Assembly: GCA_028281445.1 (NCBI GenBank)
Contig: JANQJW010000004.1
Span: 1 to 64,000, forward strand
DNA from: Planctomycetota bacterium
GTDB taxonomy: Bacteria > Planctomycetota > PLA2 > JAEUHO01
Direction of reading: 5' to 3'
DNA: 64,000 bases
Both the position numbers and the translations under genes were made by a program. The notes below the pieces were generated by a model that worked only from the letters and a program-made list of their open reading frames with translations, was not told the origin of the DNA and ran no database searches. Positions 57,657-64,000 of the stretch are shown in pieces. Every line of letters starts with the position of its first letter. Position 1 is the stretch's first letter.

Positions 57657-59078
57657 CTATTTGTCGCCGTCTGCGCCGTTCTTCTTCTCGTCCCCGTTGC
57701 CTGCGTCGTCATCGTTGCCAGGCAGCGGCGGGGGGAGCGGGGGCAGCTCTTCGTCGTCACCGCCACCACTCGTGCCCGTGATGGGCTTGGTCTTCGGCTC
57801 GGCCTTGAAGGCGTCGACCTTGATCGTCGAGAGGCTCCTCTCGTTGTCCTCGATCTTGGCCTTCGAGGGCAGGGCAGCGGTGGGGGATTGCAGGGTGCCG
57901 TTCTTGTAGACCAGCACCTTGATGATCTCGACGGGCTCCTGGAAGTAGCTCAGAAGGCCGGAGAGATCCGTGTCGCTGCGCACGGCCTCGTCCTCGCGCC
58001 AGACGGCGCCACCGAAGATGCGATCAAGCACCCGCGTCGACTCGAAGCCCTGCTCGTCCAGCACCTTGCCGGTGGGGGAGTACTCGTAGTCGAGGCGCGG
58101 GGAGCGCCGCACCGAGATGATGAAGCGCTCGGCGTTGTCGTACTGGTCGCTGCCGTCGTGCCATGCGGCGAGGATGCCCCGATCGTGCGGGATCCGGTTG
58201 CGCGACTCGGCCGGCAGGAGGCCCGAGCGCGACCGAGCTTCCGACGCCTTCTGGTGCGCTGCGGTGTCGAAGGCGGTGGTGTTGCCGCGGCTCTCGGCCA
58301 GACCGGCGACGACGTAGTGCTCCTCGGGCTCGGCGACGTCTCCGATCTCCTCCTTCAGCATGAAGGCGGTGCCGTCATAGAAGCCGTTGGTCGCCCGCTC
58401 GACGAAGCCCTGCGACCATTCCGGCGCAAGCTCGCTGTAGAGGCCGGCGAGCATGTCGCCTCGCGTCGTACGAAACAAAACACGAACATCCGCATCCGGG
58501 TCCTGAGGCCGCAGGAGATGCTCCTTCTCCCACTTCTCGTTCTCCTCGAACCAGTTGAGGAACTGGCGCGTGAGGCTGGGGAAGCCCTCGGAGCTCAGGC
58601 GCGTCCAGTTCAGCGGGAAGTCCGGGAAGTCGTCTCGCAGGGCAGCGAGCTGGGAGGCGCCCTTCGCGTAGAACTCGGAGCGCTTCTCCATGTCGAGCTG
58701 GCCCGGGTTCGCGAGGAGGTGGTCGGCGACGATCTTCGCGATCATGAAGCGGGTCTGGGGCTCGAGGGCGTCCTGGACCTCCTTGGCCTTGGTGTCGAGG
58801 AACTTCTCGAGGGCAGCGATGTAGCGCAGGCGCTCGGTGTTGTAGAGCCCGTACGGGTTCGCCCAGATCGGGTCCTGCGCCGGCTCCATCTCGCGACGGA
58901 TTTCGCCGAACAGGTCCCAGCGCTCGACCTCGCCCTCTTCCTTCACCGCCAGGAAGATCGCGAACGCGAAGCCCGCGATCGCCAGCACCGCGACGGCGAT
59001 GAGCGCAACGCGGATGCGTGCCGCCCGCTTGGCGACGGCAGCTTCGTCGGCCTCCAGGTTCATCGGCGACTTGCTCAT
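57657..59078 (-). CDS. membrane-anchored degenerate cyclophilin-like protein
   Basis: 473 aa. One transmembrane helix near residues 23-45 (VALIAVAVLAIAGFAFAIFLAV), a helical region, then a cyclophilin-type PPIase-like fold at about 200-355: VRVLFRTTRGDMLAGLYSELAPEWSQGFVERATNGFYDGTAF, HDRGILAAW, AERFIISVRR, DYEYSPTGKVLDEQGFESTRVLDRIFGG. The usual catalytic Arg/Phe/Gln pattern is only partly kept, so prolyl isomerase activity is uncertain. The C-terminus is acidic and Pro/Gly-rich. It converges with parB. Confidence 0.65.
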   Translation of the reverse strand: MSKSPMNLEADEAAVAKRAARIRVALIAVAVLAIAGFAFAIFLAVKEEGEVERWDLFGEIRREMEPAQDPIWANPYGLYNTERLRYIAALEKFLDTKAKEVQDALEPQTRFMIAKIVADHLLANPGQLDMEKRSEFYAKGASQLAALRDDFPDFPLNWTRLSSEGFPSLTRQFLNWFEENEKWEKEHLLRPQDPDADVRVLFRTTRGDMLAGLYSELAPEWSQGFVERATNGFYDGTAFMLKEEIGDVAEPEEHYVVAGLAESRGNTTAFDTAAHQKASEARSRSGLLPAESRNRIPHDRGILAAWHDGSDQYDNAERFIISVRRSPRLDYEYSPTGKVLDEQGFESTRVLDRIFGGAVWREDEAVRSDTDLSGLLSYFQEPVEIIKVLVYKNGTLQSPTAALPSKAKIEDNERSLSTIKVDAFKAEPKTKPITGTSGGGDDEELPPLPPPLPGNDDDAGNGDEKKNGADGDK

Positions 59079-59093
59079 GGTCCGGACTCCGGT

Positions 59094-60350
59094 CTAGGCG
59101 CCGGCCGAGGCCGGGGCGTCCGCGGCTGCCGCGCGCTCCTGGTCAGCCAGGGTGTTGGGATGATCGGGCAGCGGGATGAACGCTTCCAGGTGGTCGAGCT
59201 TCCCGGCCTCCTTGATGAGGTTGCGGGCGACGACCATGCGCTGGATCTGGTTCGTACCTTCGTAGATCTGGGTGATCTTGGCGTCGCGCATGTACTTCTC
59301 GATGGGGTAGTCGTGCATGTAGCCGTACCCGCCGAAAACCTGCACGGCGTCGGTCGTGACGTCCATCGCCATGTCGGTGCAGTAGAGCTTCGACATCGCG
59401 GCCAGCTTCGTGATGTTGCCCACGCCCGCGTCGCAGGCGCGTGCGGCTGCGTACACGAGCTGGCGGCCGGCTTCGACCTTCGTGGCCATATCGGCCAGCA
59501 GTTGCTGGATCATCTGGAAACTGGAGATCGCCTGGCCGAACTGCCTGCGCTGCGTGGCGTAAACGGTCGCGAGGTCCAGCGCGCCCTGCGCCAGGCCCAG
59601 CGCCTGGGCGGCAACGCCCGGTCGGGCGCGGTCCAGGGTCATCATCGCGTGCTTGAAGCCGAGACCCGCGCGCCCGCCAAGCAGACGATCCTCGGGAATG
59701 CGGCAGTTGTCGAAGTGGCACTCGACGACGGGCACGCAACGGATGCCCATCTTGTCTTCGGCCCGTCCGATCTCGAACCCCTCATCTCCCTTCTCGAGGA
59801 TGAGGGCGGAGATGCGACGGCTCTTCGAGTCGGGATCGGTGACGGCGAAGACGCTGTAGACGTCAGCGGCGCCGCCGTTGGTGGTCCACTTCTTGGCACC
59901 GTTGACGACCCACGCGTCGCCGTCGAGGTGTGCGTTGGTGACGAGCCCGCCGGCGTCGCTACCGGCCGGGCGCTCTGAGAGCCCGAACGCGATGAGCTTC
60001 TCGCCCTTGGCGATCGGCGGCAGGTACTTCGCCTTCTGCTCGTCGGTGCCGGCCAGCAGGATCGGGAACGAACCCAGCGCGTTGACTGCGAAGAGCACGC
60101 CCACGCCGCCACACGCCTTGGACAGCTCCTCGACGACGAGGCACAGGTCCATCACGCCGCCGCCGTGACCGCCGTACTCCTTCGGGATCCACACACCGAA
60201 CAGCTCGGCCTCGGCCAGCGCGTCGCGGATCTCCCAGGGGTACTCCTGAAGACGGTCGTACTTGGCGGACAGCGGGCGCACGACGCGCTCCGCGATCTCG
60301 CGAGCCTTGTCGCGCCAGGCGAGGTTCTCGGGGCTCAGCAGCTCGTCCAG
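59094..60350 (-). CDS. acyl-CoA dehydrogenase
   Basis: 418 aa from a CTG at 60350, with GGAGG (60357-60361) six bases upstream; the frame is open and the extra residues LDELLSPENLAWRDKAREIAERV match the family N-terminus. The nearest GTG (60281) would cut off the first helix. FAD/substrate motifs: FGLSERPAGSDAGG, KKWTTNGG, YATQRRQFGQAISSFQMIQ, QVFGGYGYMHDYPIEKYMRDAKITQIYEGTNQIQ with a catalytic-Glu region. It oxidises acyl-CoA to enoyl-CoA; chain-length choice cannot be told. A 15-base gap separates it from the cyclophilin-like gene. Confidence 0.92.
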   Translation of the reverse strand: MDELLSPENLAWRDKAREIAERVVRPLSAKYDRLQEYPWEIRDALAEAELFGVWIPKEYGGHGGGVMDLCLVVEELSKACGGVGVLFAVNALGSFPILLAGTDEQKAKYLPPIAKGEKLIAFGLSERPAGSDAGGLVTNAHLDGDAWVVNGAKKWTTNGGAADVYSVFAVTDPDSKSRRISALILEKGDEGFEIGRAEDKMGIRCVPVVECHFDNCRIPEDRLLGGRAGLGFKHAMMTLDRARPGVAAQALGLAQGALDLATVYATQRRQFGQAISSFQMIQQLLADMATKVEAGRQLVYAAARACDAGVGNITKLAAMSKLYCTDMAMDVTTDAVQVFGGYGYMHDYPIEKYMRDAKITQIYEGTNQIQRMVVARNLIKEAGKLDHLEAFIPLPDHPNTLADQERAAAADAPASAGA

Positions 60351-60581
60351 GGGACACCTCCGACCGCATGCGGAGGCTCATCAGGCGACCCCTCTGGTCA
60401 CCTCGGCAAACCGCCGCGGAAGCGCGCGAGTATAGGAAGACCCTGCGGTCCGCCCCATCTCGTGCACGAGTGCGGAAGGGTGTCTTGGCGTACGAATTCG
60501 ACCCGATCCGGGACGGACCCGGGGTGCGGGGGACCGGGAGCAGGGCCCTCGCATCACGTGCTCAGGTCGGTCTCGTGAGAG

Positions 60582-60992
60582 TTACGCAGCTGCGGGCGCA
60601 GGAAGCTCGCGTCGCTTGCCGAAACCCTCTTCGAGTCGGTGCCAGTGGCCGATGGAGTCCTCGCCGCGCTGCCAGCAGAGATAGACGATCTCGCCGTCGA
60701 CCTCTCCGTAGAAGTCGATCATGCCGCGCTCGTAGTCCTTGACCGTGCCGCCAAGCGCCTCGATCTCTTCGATGAGGCCTTGGAATCGGTCGAGTGTGGC
60801 GGCTACCGCGGCATCCCGCTCACGCAGGATGGGCTCGCGGGACGGATCGGACTCTGCTCTGGCTTTCTCCGTGTCGAAGGCCTGCAGGGCCCGATTGACG
60901 TCCGCGTAGCTGGCCACAATGTCGTCGGCGATTCGGGAAACGAGGGGCAACATGCGGTTGGCCTCGTCAGGGGTGAAGATCTTGCCTTTCAT
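60582..60992 (-). CDS. DUF2203 family protein
   Basis: 136 aa from ATG 60992. FTPDEANRMLPLVSRIADDI at the start and TVKDYERGMIDFYGEVDGEIVYLCWQRGEDSIGHWHRLEEGFGKR at the end are the DUF2203 hallmarks. Function unknown. A longer start at 61016 is less likely because the family begins close to KIFTPDEAN. Confidence 0.85.
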   Translation of the reverse strand: MKGKIFTPDEANRMLPLVSRIADDIVASYADVNRALQAFDTEKARAESDPSREPILRERDAAVAATLDRFQGLIEEIEALGGTVKDYERGMIDFYGEVDGEIVYLCWQRGEDSIGHWHRLEEGFGKRRELPAPAAA

Positions 60993-61535
60993 GGCTCTGC
61001 TCCAAGGGACGGCCAACGGTTCGCAAGAACCGTTCCGGTTGTTTTCCTTTCGGCTGTCCGAACGGGCTGCAGGTCGCTGTCACGCGAGGCCGCGTTCCGC
61101 TCCGGGTCGGATCTACTGGACTCACACTGCTTAGACGGGCCTCAGCCGCCCCCGGATACGCAAAAAGCCCGTATCCGCGGGCCCCTTTCGGCAATCGAGA
61201 CGCCGCGCTTGCGAGTCAGACAGGGGTGTCGCCGTAAGTCATTTCTATACAGATACATACGTCTCAATACGCTCAATTGTTGGTATCGATCCTGCAACGT
61301 GTCATTTCGGGGCGCCGCACGTGCGCCGGCGCTCCGGTCGTGCGGTTCGGTACCGGGCGGTAGCCGCCTGGGGACACCCGCCGCACGTTTCGTTCACGGC
61401 CGCACACCGAACGGAAGGCTAACTACAGGAATCGCTTCGAAAAGCGGGCGCGGGCTCACTTGGTGCCGCCACGCGCGGCCCCTATGTTCTGGGGTTCGCC
61501 GGAGAAACCGGCGTGCAAGCGGGAGCTTCCCCTTC
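60993..61535. other. 543-base gene-free region before the FGE-like gene
   Basis: It has an AT-rich patch (61240-61290) suited to a promoter, followed by many self-complementary stretches: GGCGG-tag-CCGCC around 61356-61368, CGCTT cgaa AAGCG around 61433-61446 and CGCCGG agaaa CCGGCG (61497-61513) just before the ribosome site GGGAG. The plus-strand part may be a structured leader. A minus-strand terminator lies at 61161-61181. No protein gene is supported. Confidence 0.5.
61161..61181 (-). terminator. orphan minus-strand intrinsic terminator
   Basis: On the minus strand GCCCG cggata CGGGC is followed by TTTTTG. It lies upstream of the DUF2203 gene on the same strand, and no minus-strand gene ends just before it; the next minus-strand gene begins beyond 63.5 kb. 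An overlapping inverted repeat (61153-61160 / 61170-61177) is also present. Confidence 0.5.
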
Positions 61536-62531
61536 GTGGACGATCAGATCCGAGCCCTCCAGGAATACGTCTACCTGAAGTACGTGGACGGTGTGCGCGT
61601 CGAGGAGATCGACGAGGTCGAGGCGTGCCAACAGCTCGAGACGTTCTTCAGTCAGGCCGAGAACGCCAACGACTCGGAGTGCGTCTACGCCGGCATCCTG
61701 TACTTCGAGCTCGGCTACGAGATCGAAGAGAAGCAGGTCGAGTACTTCCGCCGCGCCAAGTACTGGCTCGAGCGTCACCAGGCACTGACCGGCGAGAGCT
61801 GGGACGCGGTCGACGATCGACTCGAAGACGTGAATGCGTTCTTCGAAGACGAAGGCATCGAGGTCGAAGCCACGCCGTTGCCGGATCAGGTTGCACTCGC
61901 ACCCGTCGTCGTGGAAGAGGTGCAGGACCACGGCGCGATGATGCATGTTCCCGCCGGGTCGTTCCTCTTCGGGCAGGAGCGCGAACCGGTTTCCGTCGCG
62001 GCCTTCTACATCGACAAGTTCCCCGTCACGAATCGCGAGTACGAGGCGTTCTGTCGCGCGACCGGGTACCGGTTCCCGAAGTACTGGTCGCAGGATCGCT
62101 TCAAGAATCCGGACGCGCCGGTCGTCGGCGTGAGCCTCGCGGACGCGGAGAAGTACAGCCGCTGGGTCGGCAAGATGTTGCCTACCGAAGAGCAGTGGGA
62201 GAAGGCGTGCCGCGGTGTGGACGGACGCGCCTACCCGTGGGGCGAAGACGATGCCTCCGAGGATCTCGCGTGCTTCGATCGCGATCCGGCCGAGGGCGGC
62301 ACCGATCCGGTCAACATCCGTCCCAATGCAAGCAGCCCGTACGGCGTGTGCGACCTCGCCGGCAACGTGTGGGAGTGGACCAACACCGTCGTTCCCGACG
62401 AAGAGGTCCACGTGATCAAGGGCGGTTGCTACAACGACCCGGGCGCCTTGCTGCGCGGCGACATCCGCCTCGAAGCCGCTCCCAAGGACAAGTTCGAAAC
62501 CATCGGATTCCGCTGCGTGAAGTCTGCCTAG
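61536..62531 (+). CDS. SUMF1/formylglycine-generating-enzyme-like protein
   Basis: 331 aa from GTG 61536 (GGGAG upstream). Residues 1 to about 120 are an acidic, helical domain with no family assignment (LQEYVYLKYVDGVRVEEIDEVEACQQLETFF). The FGE-sulfatase fold follows: MMHVPAGSFLFGQE, FYIDKFPVTNREYEAFCRATGYRFPKYW, PVVGVSLADAEKYSRWVGKMLPTEEQWEKACRG, YPWGEDD, SPYGVCDLAGNVWEWT, VIKGGCYND and a final GFRCVKSA. The Cys pair of true formylglycine-generating enzymes is not conserved, so it may be a non-catalytic or differently acting member. No sulfatase is nearby. Confidence 0.8.
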   Translation: MDDQIRALQEYVYLKYVDGVRVEEIDEVEACQQLETFFSQAENANDSECVYAGILYFELGYEIEEKQVEYFRRAKYWLERHQALTGESWDAVDDRLEDVNAFFEDEGIEVEATPLPDQVALAPVVVEEVQDHGAMMHVPAGSFLFGQEREPVSVAAFYIDKFPVTNREYEAFCRATGYRFPKYWSQDRFKNPDAPVVGVSLADAEKYSRWVGKMLPTEEQWEKACRGVDGRAYPWGEDDASEDLACFDRDPAEGGTDPVNIRPNASSPYGVCDLAGNVWEWTNTVVPDEEVHVIKGGCYNDPGALLRGDIRLEAAPKDKFETIGFRCVKSA

Positions 62532-62532
62532 C

Positions 62533-63411
62533 TTGAGCGCGATCCTCCGCCTGCTCCGTCCGTTCACGCTGCTAGCGCCCGCGGTCGGAGTCGGAAGCGG
62601 CGTCATGATCGCATCCGCCGCGACTGGCGCCGCGATCGAGTCCTATCCGCTTGGCTTCGGCATCGTTGCCGCGCTTCTTGCCACGGCGGCCAGCAACGCC
62701 TGGAACCAGTTCTACGACCTGGAGATCGATCGCGTCAACAAGCCCGATCGTCCGCTTCCCGCCGGTGCGCTGCAGCCGCGTTCGGCCATGATGATCGGCT
62801 GGTTCTGCGCGATCTGGGCGTTGATCTTCGCGGTTGTGGCCGCACCCATGTACGGCGCTTTCGTCTTCGCAGGCACGGCATTGACGTGGATCTACAGCGC
62901 GCCGCCACTTCGCACGAAGTCACGGCCCTTGGGCGCGCTACTGACCATTGCCGTTGCACGCGGCTTGCTCGTGCCTGTTGCCGGGTGGTCACTTGTTGCC
63001 GACGTTGCAACGCTCGAACCCTGGTACCTCGGGGCCGTCGTCGGCTTGTTCGTGTTCGGCGCTGCGGCCACCAAGGACTTCGGCGACGTAGAGGGGGATC
63101 GCGCTCACGGCATACGCACGCTGCCCGTGCTGCTTGGGACGCAGCGCGCTGCGCGTTTCATTGCGCCTTCGCTCTTCCTGCCGTTCCTGCTCTATCCCGT
63201 CGGCGGCTACATCGAGGTGTTGCAGCCTCCGATCGTCGCGTTGTGGATCCTCGCAGGCGCGCTGTTCCTGTCGGGCACGCTCGCGGCGTGGCTGTTGCTC
63301 GTCAAGCCGGCGGGTGCAGGAGGACGCAACCACCCGGCGTGGGCACTCATGTACCTGCTCATGCTCGGTATGCATGCGGGTACGGCGGTTGTGTACCGGG
63401 TGACGCTGTGA
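62533..63411 (+). CDS. UbiA-family membrane prenyltransferase
   Basis: 292 aa with about eight hydrophobic segments. The first Asp-rich motif NQFYDLEIDRVNKPDRPLPAG and the second KDFGDVEGDRAHGIRTLPV are the metal-pyrophosphate sites. The second motif resembles enzymes acting on geranylgeranylglyceryl phosphate or homogentisate, but the substrate cannot be assigned. TTG 62533 is one base after the FGE-like stop, so it is probably translationally coupled. Confidence 0.85.
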   Translation: MSAILRLLRPFTLLAPAVGVGSGVMIASAATGAAIESYPLGFGIVAALLATAASNAWNQFYDLEIDRVNKPDRPLPAGALQPRSAMMIGWFCAIWALIFAVVAAPMYGAFVFAGTALTWIYSAPPLRTKSRPLGALLTIAVARGLLVPVAGWSLVADVATLEPWYLGAVVGLFVFGAAATKDFGDVEGDRAHGIRTLPVLLGTQRAARFIAPSLFLPFLLYPVGGYIEVLQPPIVALWILAGALFLSGTLAAWLLLVKPAGAGGRNHPAWALMYLLMLGMHAGTAVVYRVTL

Positions 63412-63474
63412 TCCACGCGGGGGCACACAAGGTGCCGCCCTAGAGCAGCAGACGAGACGTAACGGCCCTGGGCT

Positions 63475-63499
63475 GTAGGGGAGGGCCTTGTGCCCTCCC
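63475..63499. repeat. palindromic repeat A, single unit
   Basis: GTAGG followed by GGGAGGGC cttgt GCCCTCCC, nearly identical to unit 2 at 53173-53196. A weaker relative (GGGCACACAAGGTGCCGCCC) lies just before it at 63421-63440. Located between convergent genes. Confidence 0.7.
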
Positions 63500-63514
63500 G
63501 CGAGTGCGCGGTGC

Positions 63515-64000
63515 CTACTGCCCTTTGTCCTGATCCAAGCGCATCAGGATGAAGTTCAGCGCGAGGCGATGGACGGAAATCGTGCCGGCGAGGTTTCCCG
63601 CCTCCTGGTAGTAGTGCCCCATCGCGTGCAGGACCCGCCCGCGCCCGTAGTTGAACGTGGCCGCGACGATCGGACTGCGGTTGAAGGAGCTCTCGAGCAT
63701 CGGGCTCTCGATCAACACGGTGACCTTGTCCTTGCGGCCGACGTGCACGTCGAACGACGCGTTCTCGAGCCACCACTTGCCCTTGACGCCGGGGATGAAG
63801 ACGCCCTCGAGCAGCGGATGGCCGGTTGCCGACGGCGACGCCTCGATCGGTAGCGTCATCTCCGGCAGGTGCGCACGGTTGCCGGTCGTCTTGAGGTAGC
63901 CCTTGAACGCGACATCGAGGATGTGGGCCACGGCCCAGTCCGTCGTGAACAGGTAGCCGCCGTTGCGGACGAACTCGCGCAGCTTCTTGGCGACGCCTGC
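63515..64000 (-). CDS. partial protein, possible class I amidotransferase-like fold
   Basis: The last 161 residues of a minus-strand gene whose 5-prime part lies beyond the window. Visible: KKLREFVRNGGYLFTTDWAVAHILD at the edge, a WWLENASFDVHVGRKDKVTVLI segment, IVAATFNYGRGRVLHAMGHYYQEAG and the end HRLALNFILMRLDQDKGQ. The layout (loop-strand-GRGRVLHAMGH) resembles domains of the glutamine-amidotransferase-like superfamily used as binding folds in large planctomycete membrane proteins. Assignment is tentative. Confidence 0.55.
   Translation of the reverse strand, partial: AGVAKKLREFVRNGGYLFTTDWAVAHILDVAFKGYLKTTGNRAHLPEMTLPIEASPSATGHPLLEGVFIPGVKGKWWLENASFDVHVGRKDKVTVLIESPMLESSFNRSPIVAATFNYGRGRVLHAMGHYYQEAGNLAGTISVHRLALNFILMRLDQDKGQ

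Noticed and set aside
57366..59978. Open frame of about 870 codons on the plus strand
   Set aside because: Overlaps the end of parB and runs antisense through the cyclophilin-like and acyl-CoA dehydrogenase genes.
60639..61535. Upstream in-frame extension of the FGE-like gene
   Set aside because: The extension is antisense to the DUF2203 gene and has no domain; GTG 61536 has its own ribosome site.

Overview
This 64-kb window is a high-GC (roughly 65-70%), gene-dense chromosomal segment from a free-living bacterium with a two-membrane envelope. It carries a KdsC/Lpt-type LPS module, a TatA/B protein, type IV pilus assembly proteins, many signal-peptide proteins, a bacillithiol operon, and a secreted protein combining a prenyltransferase-like toroid with HEAT repeats. 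That mix fits Planctomycetota or a neighbouring phylum best, but this is inference from gene content. No rRNA, tRNA or CRISPR array was recognised. The window includes the dnaA neighbourhood, so it probably lies at or near the replication origin.

Layout. 1-0.36 kb is an AT-rich, palindrome-rich gene-free island. 0.36-5.7 kb holds a small secreted protein, a DUF1284 protein, an ECF sigma/anti-sigma pair and a PilM-PilN fusion with a PilO-like partner. 5.8-19.2 kb is mostly housekeeping and envelope genes: toroid/HEAT protein, carB, RNase HI, membrane PH protein, HtrA protease, XdhC, CPBP protease, TPR protein, PlsC. 19.2-28.5 kb is a signalling block: an 1832-aa Ser/Thr-kinase/ATPase/TPR/GAF/histidine-kinase/receiver protein, a small secreted protein, and a 1065-aa sigma-54 activator with a winged-helix DNA-binding end. 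28.8-37.7 kb holds a membrane gluzincin peptidase, UspA, a single-frame ScpA-Fmt fusion, kdsC, a 1098-aa LptC/OstA-like protein, a TatA/B protein and a stand-alone MshEN-like protein. 37.7-43.6 kb is the replication cluster dnaA-dnaN-dciA-gyrB, all on the minus strand and without recF. 44-53 kb carries a cysteine desulfurase, a TrpG/PabA amidotransferase, pyrF, a methyltransferase, the complete bshC-bshB1-bshA set, a sigma-70 factor and hemW. 53-64 kb has secreted hypotheticals, a phosphoesterase, parB (no adjacent parA), a degenerate membrane cyclophilin, an acyl-CoA dehydrogenase, DUF2203, a SUMF1/FGE-like protein, a UbiA prenyltransferase and a truncated gene at the edge.

How the genes may work together. 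bshC-bshB1-bshA overlap by 4 bases each and should make bacillithiol; the following sigma factor and hemW are close and co-directional. kdsC, the LptC/OstA-like gene and the TatA/B gene form one overlapping unit devoted to LPS and envelope export. The kinase and the sigma-54 activator look like a sensor/regulator pair.

Most unusual observations: the ScpA-Fmt fusion; the giant OstA-type protein in the lptC/lptA position; the kinase/sigma-54 pair; tandem perfect palindromes upstream of parB; a dyad over a TATAAT box at 887-915; a cluster of TTCCACA motifs 13 kb from dnaA; two intrinsic-terminator-like hairpins with no gene to terminate, which may mark small RNA genes; and two families of dispersed intergenic palindromic repeats.
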